Assembly: GCF_030866745.1 (NCBI RefSeq)
Contig: NZ_CP133016.1
Span: 1,970,001 to 2,034,000, forward strand
DNA length: 64,000 nt
Direction of reading: 5' to 3'
Source of the DNA: Sphingomonas flavescens
GTDB taxonomy: Bacteria; Pseudomonadota; Alphaproteobacteria; Sphingomonadales; Sphingomonadaceae
Each line of letters opens with the position of its first letter. Positions within the stretch are counted from its first letter, which is position 1. Position numbers and translations under genes: made by a program. The notes under the pieces were generated by a model. It did no database searches and was not told where the DNA came from. It worked only from the letters and a program-made list of their open reading frames with translations. This document shows positions 8,671 through 17,709 of the stretch, one piece after another.

Positions 8671-8904
8671 TCATTTGTCGAGGGGCTTGCGTCGCGCGTT
8701 GCCCAGCAAGTTCCAGCCAATCGAACTCAAGAGCGGAGCAGTGAGAGCAAGCTCGATCGCAAGCCGTTCGGGCCTAGGGTGCTCGGCGAGACCGAGCACC
8801 AACAGTGACAATCCGGAGAACGCCGCAATCCCAGCGATCACATCGAACGCCGACCGTCGCCCGGATGCAGCCGCCGAGAAGTCTTTCGGACGGTTTCGCC
8901 TCAT
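8671..8904 (-). CDS. Small two-helix membrane protein, hypothetical
   Basis: Start placed at 8904 (MRRNRPKDFSAAASG), with GGAG about 7 nt upstream; an alternative ATG is at 8919. The 77-residue product has a basic N-terminus, two hydrophobic helices (IAGIAAFSGLSLLVLGLA and LALTAPLLSSIGWNLLG) and a basic tail. I recognise no family. It follows the glycan gene ending at 8972 on the same strand after 67 bp and could be co-transcribed with it. Confidence 0.45.
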   Translation of the reverse strand: MRRNRPKDFSAAASGRRSAFDVIAGIAAFSGLSLLVLGLAEHPRPERLAIELALTAPLLSSIGWNLLGNARRKPLDK

Positions 8905-8971
8905 TTTCAGCTCCGGCACCCGTGCGATCCGGGGTAGTTGCGGACGGTGGGCTCGAGATTTCGCCTGACAA

Positions 8972-10204
8972 TCATGCCGCGGCCCATCGCGGCGTTTCGT
9001 CGTGAAGTTGCGGAGGCGGGTGCGGAGGCGCCACTTCTGGAGATGAGTTCCGGACGAAACTCATGATCGCCTGGACTGCGCGGATTGAGGATGAAGTCGA
9101 TGTCAGGTCGAAGCTCTCCCGGAACAGACGGTCTTGGACGGGAGCATATTGGGGCTGTCTTCCTGATGCGTCGGCCAATGCATCGCCGAGCTCGAGCGGT
9201 TCGCTGATGACCTGTCCTGCCTGCCAGTGAGCGTAATTGGGATCGCCGACAAAGTTCACGCGGTGCGAATTGAGGAAGATGCACGGCCGTGGCTGAACCA
9301 AGAACTCGTAAACCTGGCTACTGACATCGCCCAGATAGAGATCGGCCGCGAGCGTATAGGTCATGTCGGTCGATAGGCGACTGCCGAGATCAATATGGAT
9401 GTTGGGAGCGTCGCGGTACTTGTCCGCTATCGCTCCGGGCCGATCTATTCGCAGCTTGTCGATGGTCAGCGCGAACGGTCGCTCGAACAACATCACGTGC
9501 GGCGCGAATATCAAATTGTATTCCGGATGCTCGACGAAGAAATCGAGCACACCCCGCCCGTCGCGGTACCAGGACGAGAGATGCGGCGAGACGTGAGGAT
9601 TGTACAAGACGGTCGGCCGACCGTTGGCTTGGAGGGGCAGCCGGAACGGTTTCTTAGGAATGAGATCGAACTTTGGATAACCGACCATCGAGATGTCGTC
9701 GGGGGCGACGCCTGCATCTTCGATGAGCCGATCGCGGACCTTCGGCCCCGAAACCAGCACATGATCGAAGCGGGCGCTTGCGGCGTTGAACCCGATCGCC
9801 CGGTCGCCGGCGCCATGCCGGGTATGGATCAGCTTGAGACGATCGAGGCCATAGCGGGATCGCAGGATCAGCGAGGTCTTCTCAGCCACGACGAGAGCAT
9901 CGAGTGAAGCAAAGAACGGCAGGTGATCTCGGTAGATTGCAAGCTTGGCCGCCGGCAGGTAGCGATTGAGCAGTCCGGCAATGCCGCGGCTGATCGCGCT
10001 CCGCAGTCGCAAGTCGACGAACTGGACAGTGCCAGCGCCGCCGACCTCGGCAACGATGCGATCCGCTTCTGCTCTTAGCCTGGCGTTGGTGGTCGCGACG
10101 ATGACGTCGTTCCCCGGTTGGGCCTTAGCCATCGCGAGCGCGATCGGCAGGCTGTGCGCTACCTGGTGAATCTGGTCGTGGTTGAAGAGGAAGCCAATCC
10201 GCAC
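8972..10204 (-). CDS. CDP-glycerol glycerophosphotransferase-like glycan enzyme
   Basis: A 410-residue soluble protein starting MRIGFLFNHDQIHQVAHSLP. The C-terminal half carries DVSSQVYEFLVQPRPCIFLN, which matches the signature region of CDP-glycerol:poly(glycerophosphate) transferases and related GT-B enzymes; FAPHVMLFERPFA and the earlier LIHTRHGAGDRA fit that fold. It probably transfers a phospho-polyol or sugar unit to a surface glycan, but the donor is unknown. It is the fourth gene of a left-strand set (flippase, amidotransferase, glycosyltransferase, this), 50 nt after the preceding stop. Confidence 0.65.
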   Translation of the reverse strand: MRIGFLFNHDQIHQVAHSLPIALAMAKAQPGNDVIVATTNARLRAEADRIVAEVGGAGTVQFVDLRLRSAISRGIAGLLNRYLPAAKLAIYRDHLPFFASLDALVVAEKTSLILRSRYGLDRLKLIHTRHGAGDRAIGFNAASARFDHVLVSGPKVRDRLIEDAGVAPDDISMVGYPKFDLIPKKPFRLPLQANGRPTVLYNPHVSPHLSSWYRDGRGVLDFFVEHPEYNLIFAPHVMLFERPFALTIDKLRIDRPGAIADKYRDAPNIHIDLGSRLSTDMTYTLAADLYLGDVSSQVYEFLVQPRPCIFLNSHRVNFVGDPNYAHWQAGQVISEPLELGDALADASGRQPQYAPVQDRLFRESFDLTSTSSSIRAVQAIMSFVRNSSPEVAPPHPPPQLHDETPRWAAA

Positions 10205-10254
10205 ATCGAGCTAACGGAGACGAGCGGCAAGACCCGCACTGGCTTCGCCAAATG

Positions 10255-11406
10255 CTAGAGAAGCGGCAGCAGGGCGTTGAGGTGACTGCGAATGCCGTTG
10301 TCGATCGAATAGCTTTCGGCGATACCTCTAAGATCTGTTGGCCTCGGAAGCTCAAGGTAGCGATCCATCAGCTTGGCGAGTGCCGCCGGCTTGCTATCCT
10401 CGATAATCCCACTACCCGTCGCATGCCCGAGCAAGTTGCGTGCTGCAGGAAAGCAGTCGGTCGAAAGTACCCGGCAGTTGGCGGCCATCGCTTCGAGCAG
10501 CGCGGCCGGCAATCCCTCATAATCCGACGTAAGTACGAACAGGTCTGATTCATGCAAGGAGCGCGACACATCCTCGACATAGCCGGGCATGGAGACACGA
10601 TCCTGCAGTCCAAGCTCCGCGACGAGCGCAGACAAAGAAGCCCGATCCTCGCCCTCGCCGAGGATCAGCAGCCTCGTGTCAGGGTGCGAAAGCCTGGCGA
10701 ACGCCGCAATTAGCCGGTCGAGGCGCTTCTGGGCGGTCAGCCGGGCTACTGTGACGATCGTCCTGCCGCTCGTCGGCGGACCCTTGGTCTGATGGTTCGC
10801 GAGCATTTCCGGTGTGACGTAAGGATTCGCGACGTCGACAAACAAGGTAGCGAATTCCGGGAATTCCTGGCGCATCTCCCCGCTTTCGTCCTCGCTCAGG
10901 GTCCAGACAGCACTCGTCCACCGAAAGATCGTGCGGTAGGTCCACAAGCGGAAGGCGCGGACCATACCCCGGTGGCGGGAGGTTGCGATCGGATTTGTGG
11001 TCTTGAGGATCAGCCGGCAACGCCGGAGCCTCGCGATTCGGAGCGCGATCGCCGTGACGAGTGCCATATTGTTGGCCGTCGAGATCAGGGCATCTGGCTT
11101 CGCGTCGCGGAGGTGCCGAACCAGCCCCGGCAGACCGCGGATGAGATCGAGCGCGCGCCACGGGCTAGGGCGGCCGAGATAGTGGATCTCAATATCGGCT
11201 CCCACCATGTCGGAGAGAATTTGTTCGACCTCGCCGCCGCGGCTGAAAACGATCAATTCGACGCACATTCCGGTGTCGACGAACCCGCGGGCCAGATAGG
11301 CGGCGACGCGATCGCTGCCGCCCCGGCTGAACTTGTGCAGAACAAGGCTGATCCGGGACCCCAGCCCAGGCGCGCGCTCAACCGGCAAAGGTCGATCGCT
11401 CGGCAT
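10255..11406 (-). CDS. GT4-family glycosyltransferase
   Basis: Start at 11406 (MPSDRPLPVERAPGLG), preceded by GGTGG; it overlaps the end of the amidotransferase gene by 29 nt. GT-B layout: acceptor-side domain with FSRGGSDRVAAYLARGF, then donor-side domain with TVARLTAQKRLDRLIAAFA, LILGEGEDR, and the EX7E-type SDYEGLPAALLEAM motif. It is paralogous to the divergent enzyme at 14891-16072 (GGADRVAIHLANGF, ARMMPQKRLDILLGAFA). It transfers a nucleotide-sugar-derived residue during assembly of a surface glycan at the cytoplasmic face; donor and acceptor are unknown. Confidence 0.85.
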   Translation of the reverse strand: MPSDRPLPVERAPGLGSRISLVLHKFSRGGSDRVAAYLARGFVDTGMCVELIVFSRGGEVEQILSDMVGADIEIHYLGRPSPWRALDLIRGLPGLVRHLRDAKPDALISTANNMALVTAIALRIARLRRCRLILKTTNPIATSRHRGMVRAFRLWTYRTIFRWTSAVWTLSEDESGEMRQEFPEFATLFVDVANPYVTPEMLANHQTKGPPTSGRTIVTVARLTAQKRLDRLIAAFARLSHPDTRLLILGEGEDRASLSALVAELGLQDRVSMPGYVEDVSRSLHESDLFVLTSDYEGLPAALLEAMAANCRVLSTDCFPAARNLLGHATGSGIIEDSKPAALAKLMDRYLELPRPTDLRGIAESYSIDNGIRSHLNALLPLL

Positions 11407-13288
11407 GCCACCAAATTCCAAACGCGGTGATAGCATAAAGCATCCGGCTGTGATCCGCCGAACCCTCGCCATGCTCCCGGAACAGGAGCTCGACCCCTGC
11501 AGGATCCAGATAACCGGCGTCGGCAAAACCCGACCCGCTCCAGACGTCACGCGCAAGGTCCCCAAACCCGCCGCGAAGCCACGCCGCCATCGGAATCTGA
11601 AACCCCTGTTTCGGCCGTGCGAGAATGTCCCTCGGGATCCACGGTGCGATCGCGCGCCGCAGTATCAGCTTGCCGGTCCGACCCCGCAACTTGATCTGCT
11701 CAGGGACAGTGAGTGCCCAGTCGACCATCTTGTGCGACAGCAGGGGGACCCGAGCTTCGAGAGAATGCGCCATGCTCGCTCGATCGAGCCTAGTCAGCAT
11801 CGCCGATGGCAGGTTGAGGCTGAGATCAGCGAACAGGAATTGCTCGAGTGCCGAGGCTCGCGGCGCCGTTGGAGCCGAAAAATATTCCAGTTCCAGCGGG
11901 AGATATGAATCCTCCCGCTCGTGCCGGTGCCAGAAGTCCGGCGAATAGGTCCGATGGCGAAGCTCCCGGCTGCTGATCTGGGTCGCCGCGAAGAATTGCT
12001 GGTAGCCGTCGGGCACCCTGGCGAATTCGGCAAAGCGCCGCGCGCGCTGGCGGGCAACGTTCAGGCGTTCCGACCCGGTGACTGGGATTGCGTTGATCAC
12101 CGCAGAGAGAGTGCTGCCCTTCCCAACGACTGGCCGCAAGCGCTCGAGCGCGTACGCATTCCGATGCCGCTTGTAGCCGGCGAAGAGTTCGTCCCCCCCC
12201 TCGCCACACAGCACGACCTTGACGTCCCGGGCGGCAAGCTTCGATGCAAACCAGGTCGGGATCGCCGCCATGTCGGCAAAAGGCTCGTCGTAGCAGCCCA
12301 GAATTTGGGGCAGCCTGTCGATCGATTCGCTCATGTCCAGCGGTGCGACGACATGCTCGCAGCCCAGATGGGCAGCGATCCGGCGCGCAGCGTCGGTTTC
12401 GTCGACCTTGGCGCCGGGATGGCCGATCGTGAACGCCTTGATCGGCCGGCTGGACGCCATCGTCATTGCGGACAGCACGGCCGACGAGTCGATGCCTCCC
12501 GAGAGGAATGCCGCCACCGGCACGTCCGATTGCAGATGCCGCGCCGTCGTTGCCTGGAGCATCGAGCGCATCTGCTCGGTCCATTCGTCGGTCGACAAGC
12601 CTTGGTGCGCCCGGAAGCGGGGGCGCCAATAAGACCGCACTTCACTCGGCCCTTCGGCGCCGAGGGTCATGAAATGGCCGGGATCGAGGCTCGTAACCTG
12701 ATGAAAGATTGAACGTGGGCGACGGACATGGCCGAAGCTGAAGAAGTCGTGGACGGCCCGCTCGTTTATTTCGAAACGATGGTCCGGCAGGACGCGCAAC
12801 GCCTTGAGCTCGGACGCGAAGCTGAGGCCTCCATGCTGTTCGGAAATATAGAGCGGCTTGATTCCGAGCGGATCGCGCGCCAGCGTCAGAGTGCGCGATC
12901 GCCGTTCCCAGATCGCGACCGCGAACATGCCTTCGAGCTTCGCCCAGACCTCATTTCCCCATGTCTCGAACGCCGCGAGAATGGTCTCGGTGTCGCTGTG
13001 GCTGGCGAACGGATAGCCGGCGGCAATCAAGGGCTCGCGGACCGCCAAATGATTGAAGATCTCGCCGTTGAAGACGATCGCCAACCGCCCGTCGTGGCTG
13101 AACATCGGCTGATGGCCGCGTTCGATGTCGAGGATGCTGAGCCGCCTCATCCCGAAGCCGAAATCACCGTCGGTCAGGATGCCGGAATCATCAGGCCCCC
13201 GATGCACGATCGCGTCGCATTGGGCGTTGACGAGGTCAGCTGGTACCAAGCGACTGCTGCGCCTGTACCAGCCGGCTATTCCACACAT
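11378..13288 (-). CDS. Asparagine synthase (glutamine-hydrolysing)-type amidotransferase
   Basis: Start fixed at 13288 because the mature protein must begin MCGIAGW, with Cys2 as the glutaminase nucleophile; the open frame extends to 13348. At 636 residues it has the N-terminal glutamine amidotransferase domain (IVHRGPDD, FNGEIFNH) and the C-terminal ATP-pyrophosphatase domain with PP-loop LSGGIDSSAV. Known members make asparagine or amidate other carboxylates. Position between a flippase and glycosyltransferase genes favours amidation of a uronic or amino-acid substituent of the surface glycan over housekeeping asparagine synthesis, though both remain possible. Confidence 0.88.
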   Translation of the reverse strand: MCGIAGWYRRSSRLVPADLVNAQCDAIVHRGPDDSGILTDGDFGFGMRRLSILDIERGHQPMFSHDGRLAIVFNGEIFNHLAVREPLIAAGYPFASHSDTETILAAFETWGNEVWAKLEGMFAVAIWERRSRTLTLARDPLGIKPLYISEQHGGLSFASELKALRVLPDHRFEINERAVHDFFSFGHVRRPRSIFHQVTSLDPGHFMTLGAEGPSEVRSYWRPRFRAHQGLSTDEWTEQMRSMLQATTARHLQSDVPVAAFLSGGIDSSAVLSAMTMASSRPIKAFTIGHPGAKVDETDAARRIAAHLGCEHVVAPLDMSESIDRLPQILGCYDEPFADMAAIPTWFASKLAARDVKVVLCGEGGDELFAGYKRHRNAYALERLRPVVGKGSTLSAVINAIPVTGSERLNVARQRARRFAEFARVPDGYQQFFAATQISSRELRHRTYSPDFWHRHEREDSYLPLELEYFSAPTAPRASALEQFLFADLSLNLPSAMLTRLDRASMAHSLEARVPLLSHKMVDWALTVPEQIKLRGRTGKLILRRAIAPWIPRDILARPKQGFQIPMAAWLRGGFGDLARDVWSGSGFADAGYLDPAGVELLFREHGEGSADHSRMLYAITAFGIWWHAERSTFAG

Positions 13289-13357
13289 TCGAAATTCAAC
13301 CTGCTGGGGCGCCTGCTTGAAGACGTAGCGCGGTAGTCTTTCCCGCACGAGGCGTCG

Positions 13358-14695
13358 TCATTCTGGTTCGGCCCGCTGATCGATCATGGTCGGACTATCG
13401 CTTTGACTCTCGCGCCATAGGAACCCGCCGAGCAGAGCCGCCGTCGCCGCGCCCTGCAGGAGGGCGTGTGCGCCAGCCCCGTCGAGCCCGAAGGCGGTCA
13501 TCATGACCGGCAAGAGCGGGAGCAGACCGAGCGAGCAGATCAAATTGGCGCGAACGGAAAGCCCGGGCCTGCCCAGCGCAACCAGCGCAGCGCTGGCCGG
13601 CGGCGCGACCAAAAGGATCGTTCGGGCGAGGAACAGCCATGGCATGACATCGCCCGCGATTTCGAAGTCCGGGCCGCCCAGCAATCTCGCGAGCGTCCGT
13701 CCGAACAGAAAGATCAGGACTAGCAGGGGTAAGGCAGCCATCATCGCGATCGAGACCGACCGGATGACCGCACGACGGACGGCGAGGGCGTGGGCCCCGG
13801 CGGCGACCAGCCGGGCAAGTTCGGCATAGGCCGCCTGGCCGAGGATTCCGGCGGACTGGACAATAACCGCAGTCGCGCGTTGGGCGACGGCATAGACGCC
13901 GGCAGCCGCTGGACCGAGGATCCAGCCCACCGCCAGAGGCGCAATCCGCGGTGCAAGATCGCTGAGCGTGATGTCGATGTTCGCGGCGATCATGAAGCGA
14001 CGGATGCTGTCATTCTCGGACAAAGCGCCTCGCGGCGAACCCCATAGCTGTTCGCCCGGAAGGCGGTGGTGTGCGACCCACAGGCCGAAGCCCCACATCG
14101 TCACCCATTCGGCGAGCGCCGCCACCAGCCAGGCGATTAGGAAGCCGAGCAATTTTGCGCCCAGGGCGAGCACTAACAGCGATCCTGCGAGCCGGATGAC
14201 CGGGGCCACCATGTTGTGGATTCCGAGCAGGTCGAATCGTCCTGCGAGCTGCAGATAGCCCGATGGCGTGGAGCGAATCGTCGCCAGCACCGCCAGGCTG
14301 TAGGGCAAGCTGAACGCAATTGCGGTCGGCGACCAGCCGAGGCGGGGGCCGATCCACGGCGCTAGCAGGGCCGCGACCACAATCGCCAGAAGGCCTCCCA
14401 CCGTCTCGACGATCGCGGTCAGCCGCAACAATCGCAGGAGCCGAGAAATGTTGCCGGCCTCGATCGCCTGCGCGCCATAACGAACGACCGCATGCCAGCC
14501 CGGAAACTCGATGATTCCGCCGACCGTCATGGCAAAGGTATGGACGAGGATCAGGACTCCATAGTCCCGCGGTCCAAGGGCGCGAAGCGCGATGACCATA
14601 TAGCCAAGGCTGATCAACCCGGCGACGGCCTTGCCGCCGAGCAGCTTTCCAAGATTTCCGTAAATTCGCCCGACGATGCCGTCGGTCGTGATCAT
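13358..14695 (-). CDS. Polysaccharide flippase (Wzx/MATE-like, oligosaccharide flippase family)
   Basis: Start at 14695 (MITTDGIVGRIYGNLGKLLG); upstream in-frame sequence to 14851 has no ribosome-binding site and is not membrane-like. The 445-residue product has about 12-14 hydrophobic helices, beginning GGKAVAGLISLGYMVIALRA and followed by LGPRDYGVLILVHTFAM, the usual opening of polysaccharide flippases. It would move lipid-linked glycan units across the inner membrane. First gene of the left-strand glycan operon, diverging from a glycosyltransferase gene across about 195 bp. Confidence 0.82.
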   Translation of the reverse strand: MITTDGIVGRIYGNLGKLLGGKAVAGLISLGYMVIALRALGPRDYGVLILVHTFAMTVGGIIEFPGWHAVVRYGAQAIEAGNISRLLRLLRLTAIVETVGGLLAIVVAALLAPWIGPRLGWSPTAIAFSLPYSLAVLATIRSTPSGYLQLAGRFDLLGIHNMVAPVIRLAGSLLVLALGAKLLGFLIAWLVAALAEWVTMWGFGLWVAHHRLPGEQLWGSPRGALSENDSIRRFMIAANIDITLSDLAPRIAPLAVGWILGPAAAGVYAVAQRATAVIVQSAGILGQAAYAELARLVAAGAHALAVRRAVIRSVSIAMMAALPLLVLIFLFGRTLARLLGGPDFEIAGDVMPWLFLARTILLVAPPASAALVALGRPGLSVRANLICSLGLLPLLPVMMTAFGLDGAGAHALLQGAATAALLGGFLWRESQSDSPTMIDQRAEPE

Positions 14696-14890
14696 GTGCT
14701 TTTCGTCGGTCAAATGTCCCGTCCGGTTCGCCCCCGCCGGTCCTTGCGAGCCTGAACTCACTTCTCCAAATCCAGAAATCCATGCCTCCGGGTCAGCCGG
14801 ACGCGTGCTTACCCAATCCGGCCGGCCGGTCAAAGGCGCTCGTCGGGGCAAGCCGATGTGGAGTTCGTCCTTTGACTTCGTCTATCGAGG

Positions 14891-16072
14891 ATGAGGATGC
14901 CTTCCGATCCACCGCCGGCGGTTTCTCCACCCGACCGCAAACTCGAGCACGGAATCCTGATCACCATCCATCGATTGAGTTATGGCGGCGCCGATCGCGT
15001 TGCGATCCATCTTGCCAACGGCTTCGCCCGCGCCGGCATCCCGGTCGGGATTGCCATCCTTCGTGGCGAGGGCGAGGGTGAGTCTGCCCTGTTCGGCCTA
15101 TTGCGCGATGAGATTCGTTGCTGGACTGCCGGGCCCCCGATGGGATCGCGCCATCTGGAATTGGTCCGGGGGCTCGGCTTTATCCGTCGTATCGTCGCCG
15201 AGACCCGGCCTTCGGTGGTACTCGCCAGCAGCAACAATATGGGGCTGGTGACGGGCCTGTCTTCGAAGCTGCCCATGCGTGGCGACCGGCCGTCTTATGT
15301 CTTGAAGACGACCAATCCGGTAGTTCGGCCCTTCGACCGGGGGTTCCTCCGAAGGCGTTACCGCCGACACCTCTACGGCTTCATATTTTCCAATTATGAT
15401 CGCATCCTCAACCTCACCAAGGCCGAACGGGACGCGCTCGTGGAGATGTACCCGCGCGCGACGCGGAAGTTCGCGGTCGTGAACAACCCTTATGTGATGC
15501 CGGGGATGTTCGGCGCAGAGCCCGGTCGCAAGCCACCGCCGGCGCGGATCCTGACCCTGGCGCGGATGATGCCGCAAAAGCGTCTGGATATTCTGCTTGG
15601 CGCCTTTGCGCTGGTGGAACGACGCGACAGCCGGCTGACGATCGTGGGCGACGGGCCTGAGCGTCCGCGTCTCGAAGCACTGGCGACCTCGCTCGGAATT
15701 GCCAATCGGGTCGATATGCCGGGCTTTGCCGCCTCGGTCTTGCCATGGCTTCAAAGCGCCAGCCTGTTCGTGCTTTCGTCCGATTATGAGGGGTTGCCCG
15801 CCGCCTTGCTGGAGGCATTTGCGTGCAATGTTCCGGCCGTCACGACCGATTGCTTCGCTGGAGCCCGCGATTTGCTCGCCGGCGTTCCGCGGTCATCGGT
15901 CGTTGCGATCGGCGACTCGCTGGCCCTCGCGCGGGCGATCGACGACAGCCTCAACAGCAATGCGGACCTGACCGGTCTGAGCGATATCTCGAGCGCCTTC
16001 GAGCTTCAAGCCGGGATCGACAGCCACCTGCGGGAGCTTCGGCCATTGCTTCACGTCGCGGCTCGGCGCTGA
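14891..16072 (+). CDS. GT4-family glycosyltransferase
   Basis: A 393-residue GT-B enzyme; ATG at 14891, with an equally good ATG two codons later. Motifs: YGGADRVAIHLANGFARAG near the N-terminus, LTLARMMPQKRLDILLGAFA at the start of the donor domain, IVGDGPERPRLEAL, and SDYEGLPAALLEAF with the two conserved glutamates. Closely parallels the enzyme at 10255-11406, so the locus carries a duplicated pair that probably adds two related sugar linkages. It is transcribed away from the flippase operon. Confidence 0.85.
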   Translation: MRMPSDPPPAVSPPDRKLEHGILITIHRLSYGGADRVAIHLANGFARAGIPVGIAILRGEGEGESALFGLLRDEIRCWTAGPPMGSRHLELVRGLGFIRRIVAETRPSVVLASSNNMGLVTGLSSKLPMRGDRPSYVLKTTNPVVRPFDRGFLRRRYRRHLYGFIFSNYDRILNLTKAERDALVEMYPRATRKFAVVNNPYVMPGMFGAEPGRKPPPARILTLARMMPQKRLDILLGAFALVERRDSRLTIVGDGPERPRLEALATSLGIANRVDMPGFAASVLPWLQSASLFVLSSDYEGLPAALLEAFACNVPAVTTDCFAGARDLLAGVPRSSVVAIGDSLALARAIDDSLNSNADLTGLSDISSAFELQAGIDSHLRELRPLLHVAARR

Positions 16073-16157
16073 GCGAGAAACGAATTCCGGACAGTCCCGG
16101 ACATCGGCCCACTCTTTGCTATGCATCGCCCGAGAATTCGGGTGTAGGCAAGCCATC

Positions 16158-16727
16158 GTGCAATCGGGATTGGAGCAGGTCCTCGCGGCTAATCAGGCAA
16201 AGGTGATGCGCTTCCTTCGCGCACGCCTCGGCGATCCCAACGAGGCCGAGGACTGCCTTCAGGACCTCTGGATAAAGCTCCGTGCGCTGGAAGCGGGGCC
16301 GATCGCCGACCCGCTCCCTTACCTCCTGACCCTCGCTCGAAATCTCGCGCTCGATCGCCGCCGCTCGACGCATTATCGCGAGCGGCGCGAGGGCGCCTGG
16401 CTCGCCGTCCATTTGGCCGCTTCGAACGCCGCGGACGACGCCCCTTCGGCGGAGCAAATATTGATCGGGAAAGAGCGCCTGCAACGGGTTCGGGCCGTTC
16501 TCGACCAGCTCCCCGAGCGAACCGCCGCGATCATTCGGCAATATCGCCTCGAAGGCCGACCCCAGAAGGCGATCGCGCAGGAATTCGGGATCAGCCTCAG
16601 CGCCGTCGAGAAGCACCTCCAGCGGGCCTATCGCGCGCTGATTGAAGCCCGCGAGACGCTGGATGCGGAATTGGACGATCGCCAACGTCCATCAAGCGAA
16701 AGGGAGACCCGCGTTGGCAAAGTCTGA
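16158..16727 (+). CDS. ECF sigma factor, FecI type
   Basis: GTG at 16158 is the most likely start; no ATG in this frame fits. The 189-residue protein has region 2 (KVMRFLRARLGDPNEAEDCL, DLWIKL) and region 4 with a helix-turn-helix (QKAIAQEFGISLSAVEKHL), joined by a short linker, as expected of extracytoplasmic-function sigma factors of the FecI group. It is followed by a FecR-type anti-sigma gene and a TonB receptor with signalling domain, so it should direct transcription of the receptor on signal from the cell surface. The next gene begins 14 nt before its stop. Confidence 0.88.
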   Translation: MQSGLEQVLAANQAKVMRFLRARLGDPNEAEDCLQDLWIKLRALEAGPIADPLPYLLTLARNLALDRRRSTHYRERREGAWLAVHLAASNAADDAPSAEQILIGKERLQRVRAVLDQLPERTAAIIRQYRLEGRPQKAIAQEFGISLSAVEKHLQRAYRALIEARETLDAELDDRQRPSSERETRVGKV

Positions 16728-17709
16728 GGACAACGCGCGCGACGAGGCGATCGCCTGGCATCTCCGGCTGGATGACGCCGGCGAGGCGGAATGGGACGCG
16801 TTCCTGGACTGGCTCGAGCGCGATCCGAGTCACCGGCTCGAATTTGATCGTGCCGAATTGGTCGGTGCCGAGTTGCGAGAATCGCAGCGCGCGCCGGTAG
16901 GTGTAGATCGACCGCACCGGGAAACTGATGGATCGACATGGTCGCCAAGATGGCCGCTGATTGGCGGGCTCGGTGCTGTCGCGGCGAGTTTGCTCTTGAT
17001 CCTGTCGTTCGGCGTCCGCACTTCCTCACCGGCAGGTTGGGACACGGTGCAGACGTCGCCGGGCGAGCAACGCGTCCTGGCCCTGTCCGACGGATCACGG
17101 CTCTTCCTCAACGGTGGAACGCGAGTCCTTCTCGATAGGCGGAATTTCCGGCTCGCACGGGTCGCGCAGGGGGAGGTGACCTTTGACGTCAAGCATGATG
17201 CGACCCATCCTTTCAGGGTCGACGTCGGCGCGGCGCGGTTGCTGGACGTTGGAACGATCTTCAACGTGCGCCTCGACCGCGGTCGATCGCGGATTGGCGT
17301 TGTGGAGGGAGCGGTTCTTTACAATCCGGACAAGGAGAATGTGACGCTGACCCGCGGGGCCGTTTTGACGGTTTCGCCAGGCCAGGGTCCGGCGATTCTC
17401 AGCTCGGTCGAGCCGCGCAGCATCGGAGCGTGGCGGCAGGGGCAGCTGGTCTACGACCGGGAGGGCTTGGACGTGGTTGCGGCCGATATTGGCCGTAGTC
17501 TTGGCACCGACGTGACAATTGCCCCCGAGATCGTCGGTCAGCGCTTTACCGGCGTCATCCGGATCGATCGCAACCAAGCCGCTTTCTTTCCTCGCCTCGG
17601 CGGCTTGCTCGGCGTGAAGGTGCGCCGTAGCCAAGCGGGATGGTTCCTCGGCCCGTACGATCGTGCGCATAGCGACGACCCTCAGCATCATGGCCGCGAC
17701 CAGCGCTAG
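16714..17709 (+). CDS. FecR-type transmembrane sigma regulator
   Basis: TTG start at 16714, with GGAG 8 nt upstream, overlapping the sigma-factor stop. The 331-residue protein has an N-terminal cytoplasmic DUF4880-like helical part (AIAWHLRLDDAGEAEWDAFL), one transmembrane helix (LIGGLGAVAASLLLILSFGV) and a periplasmic FecR domain (GEQRVLALSDGSRLFLNGGT, VEGAVLY). It carries the surface signal from the TonB receptor's STN domain to the sigma factor. Its 3' end overlaps the receptor start by 47 nt, tying the three genes into one operon. Confidence 0.88.
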   Translation: MAKSEDNARDEAIAWHLRLDDAGEAEWDAFLDWLERDPSHRLEFDRAELVGAELRESQRAPVGVDRPHRETDGSTWSPRWPLIGGLGAVAASLLLILSFGVRTSSPAGWDTVQTSPGEQRVLALSDGSRLFLNGGTRVLLDRRNFRLARVAQGEVTFDVKHDATHPFRVDVGAARLLDVGTIFNVRLDRGRSRIGVVEGAVLYNPDKENVTLTRGAVLTVSPGQGPAILSSVEPRSIGAWRQGQLVYDREGLDVVAADIGRSLGTDVTIAPEIVGQRFTGVIRIDRNQAAFFPRLGGLLGVKVRRSQAGWFLGPYDRAHSDDPQHHGRDQR

